The position numbers were made by a program, and so were the translations under genes. From Sandaracinaceae bacterium (GTDB taxonomy: Bacteria > Myxococcota_A > Polyangia > Polyangiales > JAFGIB01), in assembly GCA_017881055.1 (NCBI GenBank), contig JADGRF010000267.1, positions 1-45,446 on the forward strand: DNA of 45,446 nt. The letters are read 5' to 3'. Under the pieces are notes generated by a model. It ran no database searches and was not told the origin of the DNA. It was given only the letters and a program-made list of their open reading frames with translations. This document shows, piece after piece, positions 1 through 9,600 of this stretch. Position 1 is the first letter of the stretch; the number at the start of each line of letters is the position of its first letter.

Positions 1-169
1 CACCGGAGTGACCGGAACCGGCGGTACCGCCGCCCTGCCCCGCCACGTAAGAACCGCCGCCATCGGTCTCGTGACCGCCGGTGTCGGGCGTCTTCGGACA
101 ACCGGCCAAGGCCGAAAGCCCCGCACACAGAACCGCAGCCAGCATTGCATTTCGCATCTTGTTTCCCAT
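1..169 (-). CDS. Lipoprotein, C-terminus beyond window
   Basis: Reading from 169 leftward gives MGNKMRNAMLAAVLCAGL followed by a lipobox (SALAGC), so this is an exported lipoprotein whose Cys at about residue 24 is lipidated. After the Cys come a Pro/Asp stretch and a Gly-rich low-complexity linker (DGGGS, GQGGGTAGSG), the usual tether between the lipid anchor and a surface domain. The functional domain lies outside the window, so no function can be given. A second in-frame ATG four codons downstream is an alternative start. It lies 85 bp downstream of the rRNA methyltransferase gene on the same strand; the gap is large enough for its own promoter. Confidence 0.75.
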   Translation of the reverse strand, partial: MGNKMRNAMLAAVLCAGLSALAGCPKTPDTGGHETDGGGSYVAGQGGGTAGSGHSG

Positions 170-254
170 CGTGCACCCCATGGCTGAGTCTTTGCGCGCG
201 CGGAGCGCAGTACGAGACTGAGTGGCCGACCCGGCGCCCATCCGTGAAGAAAGC

Positions 255-1571
255 CTAGCCTGTGACGCGCAAGAGCGACACCTTGAGGTAGTCACCCTCC
301 GGAAACCCCAGCAACTTCGGGTGATCCGCGGGGGCGCCGCTGCGTTCCAGGACTTGGACGTGGCGCCCCACCCGGCCGGCCGCGGCGGCCAACGTGGCTT
401 CGAAGTCCGCCCGCGTGATGTGGCTGGAGCAGGACGCGGCCAGGTAGTAGCCACCGGGCGTGAGCACGCGCAGCACGGCGCCGTGCAGCGTCTCGTAGGC
501 GTGTCGTGCCGCTTCGCGCGCGCTCTCGCGGGGTGCAAAGTTCGGAGGGTCGGCGATCACCAGCTCCCAGCGTCCGCCGCCGTTAGCTGCAGCGGTGACG
601 TGCTCGATCGCATCGGCAGCGATGCTCTGGTGACGGTCGGCAGGCAAGCCGTTCTCGCGCCACGACGCATCCGCGAACGCAAGCGCGGGCTTGGCGATGT
701 CGACCGTGGTGACCGCGCGCGCGCCGCCGAGGCCCGCGGCGATCGAGAAGCCGCCCGTGTAGCCGTACAGATTGAGCACGCGTGCCTCGTTCGCGAGCGA
801 GCGAATGCGCGCGCGCGACTCGCGGTGATCGAGAAAGAGGCCCGTCTTCTGACCTTCGAACAGGTTCGCGCACAGGCGCATGCCGTGCTCGCGCACGACG
901 AGCTGCGCCTCGGGCGCGGGGCCCCAGGCCAGCTCCACCTGCGCGTCCTCGCGGCGACCGCTACGCACGAGCAGACTGTGCACGCCAAGCTTCGGCAGCT
1001 CGTTGCGCAGCGCTTGCTCGATCCGTGCGCGATGGGCGAGCGCGGCGTCGCCATCGAGCTTCAGAACGGCAAACGCGCCGTAGCGATCGCACACGAAGCC
1101 GGGCAGCAGATCGCCCTCGCCGTGCAGCAAGCGATAGGCATCGGTCTGCCGCGTGTCGATCAGCGGCGCGCGCAAGGCGAAGGCGTCGCGCACGCGGCGC
1201 GTGAAAAGCGCGTCGTCGATCGGCTCGTCGCGTACGCTGAACACACGGACGCCGATTGGGCCGGCCTCGGCGAGGCCGACGGCGGCGAAACGGCCTTGGC
1301 GGTCGAGGATGCGCAACACGGCACCGGGCGCGGCTTCGAAAGGTTCGAGCGCGTCGCGGAAGATCCACGGGTGGCCCTGACGCAGCGTACGCTCGAGCGG
1401 CCTGCGCAGGCGTACGCCCGCAGGTCCCGCGACCCGTGTTCGCGAAGCCCCGACGGGCATTCCGCGGCCAGCACCACGCGCGGGCGCGATCACCGGTCGG
1501 TCACGCCAGGCACTGCCAGGTTTGGGGGGTTTCGCGTCTGCGGTTTTCGCGTCTCTCGATCGCTTGGTCAT
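255..1571 (-). CDS. RlmI-like 23S rRNA (cytosine-C5) methyltransferase
   Basis: 438 aa, class I SAM-dependent methyltransferase of the RlmI/YccW family, which methylates a cytosine of 23S rRNA. Visible features: a basic N-terminal extension of about 50 residues not usual in the family; a PUA-type RNA-binding segment (RPLERTLRQGHPWIFRDA onward); the middle domain with DRYGAFAVLKLDGDAAL; then the Rossmann methyltransferase with VLNLYGYTGGFSIAAGLGGA (SAM motif I), catalytic-region DPPNF at residues 341-345, and ASCSSH carrying the second conserved Cys. The end (DHPKLLGFPEGDYLK) is typical of the family. It starts 17 bp after the cupin gene, so it may be co-transcribed with the sigma/anti-sigma pair. 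The exact target base is inferred from family only. Confidence 0.88.
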   Translation of the reverse strand: MTKRSRDAKTADAKPPKPGSAWRDRPVIAPARGAGRGMPVGASRTRVAGPAGVRLRRPLERTLRQGHPWIFRDALEPFEAAPGAVLRILDRQGRFAAVGLAEAGPIGVRVFSVRDEPIDDALFTRRVRDAFALRAPLIDTRQTDAYRLLHGEGDLLPGFVCDRYGAFAVLKLDGDAALAHRARIEQALRNELPKLGVHSLLVRSGRREDAQVELAWGPAPEAQLVVREHGMRLCANLFEGQKTGLFLDHRESRARIRSLANEARVLNLYGYTGGFSIAAGLGGARAVTTVDIAKPALAFADASWRENGLPADRHQSIAADAIEHVTAAANGGGRWELVIADPPNFAPRESAREAARHAYETLHGAVLRVLTPGGYYLAASCSSHITRADFEATLAAAAGRVGRHVQVLERSGAPADHPKLLGFPEGDYLKVSLLRVTG

Positions 1572-1588
1572 GGACGGCCGAGTGCCGT

Positions 1589-2194
1589 TTAGCGCGGTTC
1601 GTAGCGCTTGTCGCCGGCCCGCAGGCCTTTGTGAACCACGGCGAGCTGGAGCAAATCGGGGCCGCCTTCCGGCACACGGAAGCCGTGGCTCGAGCCCGGC
1701 GACATGCGCGCGCTATCGCCTGGGCGAAACACCTCGCCGGTGACCGAGTCGACGTAGCTGCCTTGCAGAATGAGCACGGTCTCGTCGCCGAAGTGCTCGT
1801 GCTCGGGAAAGACGACGCCATGCTGGACGCGCACGAAGCCGCGCACGGCGTTCGCGAGAGCGGGCCCGCCCTCGACCCAGCAGAACGAGACGCCGGGCAG
1901 CTCGACGTTGAACTGACTCGGGTCGTCGACGCGCGCGAGAATATCTTTGGCTTTGTCGACGCTGACCTGCAACAGCTGCGCAACAGCAGAGGCGAAGCGC
2001 GCGAAGCGATCTGCGGGAATGGCGGCAGCGAGCAGGCGTTCACGCAGCGTGGGCTCCGGCTGAACCTCACCCAGCAGGGTCTCGGTCACGCCGACCAATG
2101 CTTCTTCAGCGCCCCCTTCAGCGCCCCCTTCGACGCCTTCGGCGTCGCGCAGGAACGCGTCATCCCCGAACGACTCTGACTTCACGCGGGTCAT
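1589..2194 (-). CDS. Cupin (ChrR-type) putative anti-sigma factor
   Basis: 201 aa. The C-terminal half is a cupin with the metal pattern H132-x-H134-x3-E138 and H170 (PEHEHFGDE, GSSH), as in ChrR, the zinc anti-sigma factor of Rhodobacter. The start codon overlaps the stop of the ECF sigma gene (TCAT on the plus strand, 2191-2194), the classic arrangement for a sigma factor and its partner. Unlike ChrR, the N-terminal half has no His/Cys zinc cluster: the only Cys is Cys105, inside the cupin. The N-terminus carries a 12-bp tandem duplication (2105-2128) encoding GGAEGGAE. The helix with PEPTLRERLL is like the linker after the ChrR sigma-binding domain. Sequestering the sigma factor is inferred; a simple cupin enzyme remains possible. 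Confidence 0.7.
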   Translation of the reverse strand: MTRVKSESFGDDAFLRDAEGVEGGAEGGAEEALVGVTETLLGEVQPEPTLRERLLAAAIPADRFARFASAVAQLLQVSVDKAKDILARVDDPSQFNVELPGVSFCWVEGGPALANAVRGFVRVQHGVVFPEHEHFGDETVLILQGSYVDSVTGEVFRPGDSARMSPGSSHGFRVPEGGPDLLQLAVVHKGLRAGDKRYEPR

Positions 2195-2802
2195 GACACA
2201 TCCTCGCGTGGCTTCGCTGGCACACCGAGCTCGGCACGCAACTTCACCATCGCAGCCGATACGCGTGACTTAACCGTTCCGATCGGAATGCCAAGTCGAT
2301 CCGCGATTTCTTGAAACGAGAGGCCGGCGAAGTAGCCCAGCTCGAGCACCTCCCGTTGCCCCTGCGGCAGCTCATTCACGAGCACACGCACACGCGAGCC
2401 ATCGACCGTGCGCTCGGCTCGGTCCGCGGCTTGACCGCGCACGGGATCCGTCAGCAGCGGCTCGACCCGCGAGAAGCCATGCGAGCGAACACGATCGAGA
2501 CAGCGCGAGCGCATGCGCAAGAGCAGCCACGTCTTCACGCTGCCGCGACGCGGATCGTAGTCGCCGGCATGACGCCACGCTTCGAGGAACACGTCGTGCA
2601 GCAGGTCCTCGACCTCGCGACGCACCGCGACGATGCGCAGCCCGAGCGCGAGCATGGCCGGGGCATGCCGGTCGTACAGCACGCCCAAGCTCTGCGCATC
2701 GCCGTTCGCCACGGCGCGCAGGACTTCGCTGTCGTCCAAGGCCCCTTGCACGCCGGCAGAATGGACGATCCGGCTGGGCCAGGCAACGGGCATACCCCAC
2801 AT
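2191..2802 (-). CDS. ECF-family RNA polymerase sigma factor
   Basis: 203 aa. Region 2 is visible as LGVLYDRHAPAMLALGLRI followed by EVEDLLHDVFLEAWRHAGDY (core binding and -10 recognition) and TWLLLRMRSRCLDRVRS. Region 4 follows as LPQGQREVLELGYFAGLS and FQEIADRLGIPIGTVKSRV, a helix-turn-helix for the -35 element. This is the two-domain layout of extracytoplasmic-function sigma factors. The gene overlaps the cupin gene by 4 nt, so translation is probably coupled, and lies 61 bp downstream of the large lipoprotein gene. The first residues (MWGMPVAWPSR) are poorly conserved, and the true start may be the Met at 2793 or a later GTG. The regulon is not visible; the neighbouring envelope genes are plausible targets. 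Confidence 0.9.
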   Translation of the reverse strand: MWGMPVAWPSRIVHSAGVQGALDDSEVLRAVANGDAQSLGVLYDRHAPAMLALGLRIVAVRREVEDLLHDVFLEAWRHAGDYDPRRGSVKTWLLLRMRSRCLDRVRSHGFSRVEPLLTDPVRGQAADRAERTVDGSRVRVLVNELPQGQREVLELGYFAGLSFQEIADRLGIPIGTVKSRVSAAMVKLRAELGVPAKPREDVS

Positions 2803-2863
2803 GCTGGAATTACGGGCGAGTCGACCGCTCGGTTCAAGCCCGTTCGCTCGCCAGCCGCTTCGT

Positions 2864-5800
2864 TCACTTCAGCTGCACGAACAGCTCGCGCGCTTCGGCT
2901 TGGTCCACGCGCCGACAGAAGTCGGCGAACGTAGCGTAATCCTTCGGCAGCACGCGTAGCGCCGGCAGAAACAAACTACGATCCACGAGCAGCGTTCCGT
3001 CCTTGTAGGCGTGGGTCTGCGTGAACGAAGGGCTCTGCGAGAGCGCGGCGCGGAGCGACGAAGACGCCGGCAAACCGGGCAGCGTGGCGCCGGCAGGCAG
3101 CGTGATGCGTGCGAGCAGGTGGTTGCGCACCGGCGCAGGCACGAGCTCGGTGGTCTTGCGCGTGGCGGTGCGCGCGAAGTTGCCGGACAGCTCGGTCGTG
3201 AGCAACGGCGGCAGCGCCAAGCCGTGGTTGAGCGGCCGCCCGTAGCTGGTCACGTCGACCGAGTACTTCAGCGTGAGCTCCGGACGATCCTGCTCGCGGC
3301 CCGTAACCTGCAGCGACACGAGCGTGGCGCCCGGGAACAGGCGCGCGACGTAGTCTTGCTCGAATTTGCGCTCGAGCTCGGCGCCGGGGATCTGTTCCAG
3401 CTGACTACGCCACGAAACGGCTTCGCTGCCGCGCACGGTCTCGAGCGCGTCGATGCGCGCCGAGCCGTCCGCGTGCAGCTGCACGGCCAGCTGGAATTCG
3501 CGTCCGTCCTCGCCGAGCAGGCCCTGCGTGACCTGCACCTTGGTCGCGGCGGCGTCGAGCACGAGCGCGTCCTGGCCGCGCAGCGCCGAAGGCATGAAGC
3601 CGAACGGCGCCCAGCGCTCGACGGTGAAGAGCCAGATCGGCTCTTTCTCGTTCGGCACGTGGATCCGCAAAAGGAGGTGGTCGAACGTGTCGGCGTCGGC
3701 CATGTCGCTCGGGGTCTGATCGCCGGTGAAGTTGCGCGCCAACGCGAGCTGCGACGGAACGCCCGCGAGCCCGAGCAGGTAGTGCAGCACGCGCGCCCGG
3801 TTGCCGCTGTGCGCGCGCAGCATGAGCGCAGCTTGCGCGAACACTTCGTCATTGTTCTCGATGTTCTCGAGCACCCACGAGTACAGGCGCTCGGCACGCG
3901 CACGGTAGTCCGTGGGCGCGGCCTCGCCGACGATCTGCTTCACCAGCGCCGCGTAGTACGGGTCGTACAGGTCGCGGTCGGACAGCGCATCGCGCAGGCT
4001 CTCGATCATCGCGGGATATGTCGCGTGCACACCTAGCTTGACCGAAGGAATGAACTCACGCGCCGACACGGATGCCGGCTCCTGAACCAGCGGCACGCTC
4101 TGGTCCACCTGCCACGTCAGCACGCGCAGATCACCGTCCAGCTTCTCTTCGAGCTTCGGTGCATCGCCGCGCGGGTCGACCTTGTACGGCATGTCCTTTG
4201 GCAGGATCACGACCATGTGGCTGTGATCGAACGGCACCTCGAAGCTCTTGAAGTAGAAGCGATCGCCGAGATAGCCATTCGGAAAGCCGTCGGGCGGCGC
4301 TGCCGCTTGCAGGTATTCCAGCTCGACGAAGTCGCCGGTGGCGACGTTGGGCAACGAGACGCTGTCCTTGCCGGCGATCGCGTCGGCTTCAAGACGCGTG
4401 CCGTCGGGCTTCCAGGCCCGCAGCGTGAGCACCTGCGCACCCTCGGGCACTTCCACCTCGGCGAGGCCGTTCACGGCTTCGTCGCTCTGCGCCTTCGTCA
4501 CGGACTGCACGAGCTGCAGCGACGAGCCGTCGTCGAAGATGCGCAGCGCGAGGTAGTCGAGCACGAGCACCTGCGGCCCGTCGTAGCTGTGTCCGCTCTT
4601 CACGAAGGCATCGATCGCGGCCTTGCCGTCCTTGCGATAGGCGGCGAGCACGTGCTGGCCACCGAGCACGGGCACGAGCCGATGCAGCGTCGCCATCGAC
4701 GCAGGCTCCGCGTGCAGCGCGCTGGTCAGCGCGGCCAGCGCTTCGCTCGGCTTGGCTTGCGCCGACGCGGCGCAGGTTCCGTGGCCGAGGCAGCCTGCGT
4801 ACAGCTGATCGATCTGCTCTACCGCACCCGCGTACGAGCGCGGGTAGCGCGCGCGCAGCTCGGCGATGTTGCTGCTGACGGCGGCTGCGTCCCCCCGGTT
4901 CTTGGCGAGCGACAGCTGCGCCAAGAGCCACGAATAACGCGACTCCTCCGGCTCGAGCGCGACCAGGCGCGCGAGCTCGTGCTGCGCGGCTGCGTAGTCG
5001 CGCTTGCCCAGGTACACGGCGTAGAGCGAGTTGTTCTGCGCGTCACAGCGAACGAGCGCTTGCGCAGTGCGCTCGGCGTCGCGGGCACGCTGGCGCGAGC
5101 GCTCCATGTCGAGCTGGGCGGCGAGCGGACCGCACGCGTCGGGGATCAGCTCGCGCAGTCGGGCGATCTCACGCTCGACGTCGGCGTCGAAGCTCTTGCT
5201 GCGCAACAGATCGATCAGCGCAAAGCCGATCGCGGGCGCCTCGGGCCAGCGTTTCTCCGCGTCGCGCAGGGCGGCGATGGATTCCTTCACGCGGCCGCTC
5301 TTGGCGGCGAGCGTGGCGAGCTGAGTCGCGGGCGCCCAGAGCGCAGAGTCGCGCGCGAACGCTTGTGCGAGATAGCGCCGGGCGTCGTCGTGCTTCACGT
5401 CGTCGGGCAACAGCGGATCGCCGAGCGCCACGCCGGCGCGCTGCAGCAGCATGAGGGCAGCGGCATCCTTGGCCTCGCCCGCCGTGGCTAGCATGTTGCG
5501 CGTGGCGAGCATGTCACCGCGCAGAAGCGCAATCATGCCGCGCACGTAGAGCGGAAAGCCATCGCGTGGAGCGGTCTTGCCGAAGGGCAGCGCGCTGGCT
5601 TCGTCGTCGCCGGCGACAGCCGGCAAGAGCGAGAGCGCCAGCACGGGGTTCGGATGACGCGCCGCGACCATGAGCGTGAGCACGTGCGCGCCCGCCGTCA
5701 GCTGCGTCTTCACGAACACGACGCGCGAGCCCAACGCGCGACGCCGGTCGATGCGCGAGATCGACCGGCCGTCGACGAAGAGCTCGACGCTGTTCGGGGT

Positions 5801-6646
5801 ATCGACGCGCACGACGTACTCGGCGGTCTTCGGGGTCGTGACCCTGGTCTGCGCAAAGGTGGTGCCGGCATCGGCGATCGGGCCGGCACCGAGGTGCACT
5901 GCGCAGCCGCGTGCATGGACCGTGCGCGTGTCGCGGACGCCGCGCGCGGGGCCGAGGTCGTAGTGGTCGGCGAGCGGCTTCTGCGGGTCGACCAGCGTCG
6001 GCGAGGCGTCGAAGCCGAGCAGCTCGCGCGGACCAAAGGGGCCCGCGACGCGCAGCTCACTGATGCAGCCGACGGCGGCAGCCAGCTGCGCGGCCTCGGC
6101 GCTGTCACCGGCGCGTTGAGCGAGCGGCAGAAGCACATCGACGAGAGCGGCACGTACGGCCAGTGGCAAGTCGGCACGCGCGAGCAGCGCGCGCAGGCGC
6201 GGCTCGAGCTTGGCTGCGTAGCCGGTCACGTTGCCGTCGAGACCGGCCACGGCGTAGATGATGGCCTCGGTCAACGCGAAGTGACCGTCGTCGTGATTCG
6301 TGAGCGATGCATCCAGCGCGTCGAGGTACTGATCGAGCGCGACGCGCGGCTCGCCGTGTACGTCGTGCTCGAGCGCTTCCGCGAAGCGTAGCGCCGGCGA
6401 CGCCGGATCGAGCTTGCGTGCATGGACGAGCGCGTCCGGAGCGCGCTTGGGATCGCCGCCCTGGGCGAAGATCTCGGCGAGCGCGACCTCGCGCGCGGCA
6501 CGCGCATCGGTCGGATGCGCCGCAGCTGCCTCGCGCAGCTCCTTGATGCCAGGCTCGTGCGCGGTGGCGCTGTGCGCACCGCAGCCGAACAGCGACGGGA
6601 GCGCCGCGGCCAAACACAACCCCAACGACAGACGCGCGCGCTTCAT
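2864..6646 (-). CDS. Giant TPR/DUF3857 lipoprotein with degenerate transglutaminase domain
   Basis: 1260 aa. Signal peptide with lipobox (ALPSLFGCG) gives a lipid-anchored envelope protein. Then: TPR-like helices (about 30-190), a jelly-roll-like domain starting ELRVAGPFGP (about 195-340), more TPR helices (to about 640), a DUF3857-type beta region (about 650-890) and a transglutaminase-like fold (about 890-1040) with a C-terminal beta domain. The layout matches the upstream gene, so the two are paralogs. The transglutaminase catalytic Cys is replaced: RAHSGNRARVLHYLL aligns without gaps to the paralog's GFGDCKDKASLMYTML, putting Ser947 at the Cys position. The His (FDH, His990) is kept at identical spacing, but the Asp position reads IWLF. 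It is therefore probably a non-catalytic scaffold or binding partner. It overlaps the upstream gene by 4 nt. Confidence 0.8.
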   Translation of the reverse strand: MKRARLSLGLCLAAALPSLFGCGAHSATAHEPGIKELREAAAAHPTDARAAREVALAEIFAQGGDPKRAPDALVHARKLDPASPALRFAEALEHDVHGEPRVALDQYLDALDASLTNHDDGHFALTEAIIYAVAGLDGNVTGYAAKLEPRLRALLARADLPLAVRAALVDVLLPLAQRAGDSAEAAQLAAAVGCISELRVAGPFGPRELLGFDASPTLVDPQKPLADHYDLGPARGVRDTRTVHARGCAVHLGAGPIADAGTTFAQTRVTTPKTAEYVVRVDTPNSVELFVDGRSISRIDRRRALGSRVVFVKTQLTAGAHVLTLMVAARHPNPVLALSLLPAVAGDDEASALPFGKTAPRDGFPLYVRGMIALLRGDMLATRNMLATAGEAKDAAALMLLQRAGVALGDPLLPDDVKHDDARRYLAQAFARDSALWAPATQLATLAAKSGRVKESIAALRDAEKRWPEAPAIGFALIDLLRSKSFDADVEREIARLRELIPDACGPLAAQLDMERSRQRARDAERTAQALVRCDAQNNSLYAVYLGKRDYAAAQHELARLVALEPEESRYSWLLAQLSLAKNRGDAAAVSSNIAELRARYPRSYAGAVEQIDQLYAGCLGHGTCAASAQAKPSEALAALTSALHAEPASMATLHRLVPVLGGQHVLAAYRKDGKAAIDAFVKSGHSYDGPQVLVLDYLALRIFDDGSSLQLVQSVTKAQSDEAVNGLAEVEVPEGAQVLTLRAWKPDGTRLEADAIAGKDSVSLPNVATGDFVELEYLQAAAPPDGFPNGYLGDRFYFKSFEVPFDHSHMVVILPKDMPYKVDPRGDAPKLEEKLDGDLRVLTWQVDQSVPLVQEPASVSAREFIPSVKLGVHATYPAMIESLRDALSDRDLYDPYYAALVKQIVGEAAPTDYRARAERLYSWVLENIENNDEVFAQAALMLRAHSGNRARVLHYLLGLAGVPSQLALARNFTGDQTPSDMADADTFDHLLLRIHVPNEKEPIWLFTVERWAPFGFMPSALRGQDALVLDAAATKVQVTQGLLGEDGREFQLAVQLHADGSARIDALETVRGSEAVSWRSQLEQIPGAELERKFEQDYVARLFPGATLVSLQVTGREQDRPELTLKYSVDVTSYGRPLNHGLALPPLLTTELSGNFARTATRKTTELVPAPVRNHLLARITLPAGATLPGLPASSSLRAALSQSPSFTQTHAYKDGTLLVDRSLFLPALRVLPKDYATFADFCRRVDQAEARELFVQLK

Positions 6647-9600
6647 GGCTCACCTCGACGCACGCCGATTCGTTGGCGTAACAGTTGATCGGCTTGTTCG
6701 ATCCAGCGCCGAAACGCGGGATACTCGCTGGCAGTCACGCGGGCGCGCACGAGCGTGAATTCGGTGTGGGCTTTCACGCTGCTCTTCTGCAACGAGTAGC
6801 GCAGCAGCAGCTTGCCCCATTCCGAGCTGGCCTCGCCGCCTGCGGGCAGGCTGTCGGCGCGCAGGCCGCTCGGCAGCTCGATCGTGCGTTCTTCGACGTA
6901 CGTGCGCGCGATCGACAGATCGAGCGGCTGCACGCGCGTAGGCGTGCGCGCCATATTACGGACCAGATCGCCGAGCACGCTGGGCGGCACCTCCAGCTCA
7001 CTGCCGGACCAACGACCGAACTCGGGCACGCGAATGCGATACGAGTAGCGCACCGGCTTACCGAGCTCGCCGAGCGGCTCGAAGCGCTGGCTCTGCAGCT
7101 CGACTCCGGGATACAGCTCGCCGAGTGTGCGCTCGAAGCGCTCCGCGCGCGTACCGACCGCTTGGTAGTAGTCGCGGTAGCCTGCGGCTTCGTCGCCGGT
7201 CACTTCTTCGTCGCCATCGACGCGCGCGGAACCATCCGCCGATAGCTGCACCGCGAGCGTACGCGTGCGCCGGTTTTGATCTGCGGCGAGAATCGGCGTC
7301 CGCTTGAGCTCGGCGCCATCGGGCCAGACCTGCAGCACCATCACACCTTGATCTTCCGAAGGCAGCTCGGTGATGCCGCTGTGCTCGGCCGTGCCGTCGA
7401 GATAGAGATCCAGCTCCGGCACGTACGTGATCGCGTGGTCGAACACGGCGAGCGACGCCGGCATGTCTTCGACCGCGCCGTTGTGGCGCGTGCGCACCAG
7501 CACCAAGCGCGCGTCGATGCCCGCTTCGCGCAGCATCGTGTACATGAGCGAGGCTTTGTCTTTGCAGTCGCCGAAGCCACGCTGAACGATCAGCGGCACG
7601 CGATACGGCAGAAAGCCGTGGATGCCGAACTCGAGCGCGACGTAGCGCGTGTGCCCTACGGCCCAGTCGTGGATGCGCTCCACCTTTTGCCGCGTGCTGG
7701 TCGCATCTTTCACCAAGTCGGCGACCGTGCGCTTGAGCGAGGCGTCGGCGTACAGCTGATCCTTCACCAGGCCCCACCACCAGCGACCCACGTCCTGCCA
7801 GCTCTTGTACGTGGACACGTGCAGGAACGGACTCGACTCGGTCATGCCGGGCATGCCCTCTTCCGACACGAGCGCAGACACGTTGAGCGCGGTGTAGCGA
7901 TCGATACGGCGCTTGCCGTCGAGCTGCTGCGTGTGCGTGAGGCCGGCGAAGCGCGGCTCGTTGCTGTAGATCTGGCGCGAGATCGGCGTCACGAGCACGT
8001 AGTCGGAGCGCAGCACCGGCACGAAGTCCTGGAACATGTGCACGTCGCCGAAGTAGTCCGCGTACAGGTTGCGATGCGCCACGTCGTCGATCCGGTAGCG
8101 CACCTCGACCACATCGCCCGGCTCGAGGTCGGGGAACACCACGATCACAGCGCGCGTATCGTAGTACGTACGGTACCACGGCTCGCCGAGCTGCTCTTCG
8201 TACGTGCGCACGGACTCCAGCACGCGCCCGTCCTTGCGGTACACGCGGGAGAGGCGCAGATCGACGTGCTGCGAGTCGGGATCGTATTGAAACGAGTGCG
8301 TTCGAAAGCGACGCGCGCCTTCCGAGTCGTTCACCTGCACCGCCAGCTGGCGGAACGTGGTGCCGAGGCCGTTGTCGAACACGGTACGAACTTCGAGATC
8401 CTGCAGGATCGTGTACGGGTAGCCGCCGCTCTGCGTGCGCCGACCGAGCAGCTCTTCGGTCGCGATCGCGTAGGCTTCGTCGGTGCGCGGCTCGGGCTTC
8501 ACCGAGTCCAGCAGCTCGCGCGCGTCGGCGTCCTGCGGCTTGAGCGCCAGCGCTTTGCGCAGCGCGTCGGTCGCCGCTTGCTGCTCGGGTGTGCGCAAGA
8601 GAGCACGCGCATAGGCGACGTACACGCCTGCCGCGTCGGGCGCGAGCGCCATCGCTTCGCGGTAGGTCGCGAGCACCATGTCGTCGCGACCGAGCGCGTC
8701 GTATAGGCCCGCGACGTAGAGCAGCGTGCGTGCGGAGCCGGGCGTGATGGCGCGCAGCGCATCGATGTGATCGAGCACGTGCTGGGTCTCGCTGCGCGCG
8801 AGCGCGTCGTCGATCAGCGCGTGCCGAGCATCGCTGTCGTCGTAGCGCAGCGCGAGCAGCTGTTCGCGTGCGCCGAGCGCACGATCAGGATGCGCCGCGT
8901 CGGACTCGGCTGCGGCCAGCGCACGCAACATTTGCGGCGTCTCGCCGATGCGCGCGCGTTGCTCCGCGACCAGCGCGAGCGCCGCCTCGGGCAGCTCGAG
9001 GTCGTGCAGGATGTTCGCGTGCAGCAGAGCGGCCGCGCTGCCGTGCTCACCCGCGGCATCGATGCGTGCGAGCACGGGCAGCGCGTCATCGGGCGCGGGC
9101 CCCGAGGCCAGCGCCGAGGCTTGCATCATCAAGACCGAGCTGTCGTTCGGGAACAGCTTCACCGCGCGATCGGTGAACCGTAAGACTTCGGCGCGCTCTT
9201 CGGAGAGCTGAGCCGCCAGCTCCAAGTCGTCGACGGTCGGTGCAAGCTCCGCAGCGCGTTCCGCGAGCTGTTTGGCGCGGCGCTCGGCGGGGTCGTCGCT
9301 GCCGCTCAGGCTGAGGTAACGCGCGAAGTCCGCGAGCAGCTCGGCCAGCTTCGCATCCTTGGCTGCGTTGCTGGGCAGGGTGGGCGGGCGCGCAGCGTCC
9401 TTGGCCGTGAGCTCCGCTTCGAACCAGGCCAGCGGCGCGACCGGCGCTTTCGGCATGTGCAGCTTCTCGTGGCCGGGAGCGATGTCGAGCGCCGTGGTCG
9501 TGTTGGTCGCGTAGCCGAGGCCCTTCGCGATATCACCATGCTCGTCGCCGAGGCGCAGCTGGAAACCCCAAGGGCCATTGGCCGTGCATACCTTCACGAG

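Noticed and set aside
222..1592. Long plus-strand frame opposite the RlmI-like gene
   Set aside because: Antisense shadow of a high-GC gene; Arg/Ala/His-rich composition, no motifs, and the minus-strand protein has clear family signatures. The same applies to large frames at 4217-5491, 7276-8706, 12394-13776, 26826-28040 and 40200-42044.
2132..2146. GACGCC-TTC-GGCGTC hairpin as a regulatory site
   Set aside because: It lies inside the cupin coding sequence and is explained by codon choice in a GC-rich gene.
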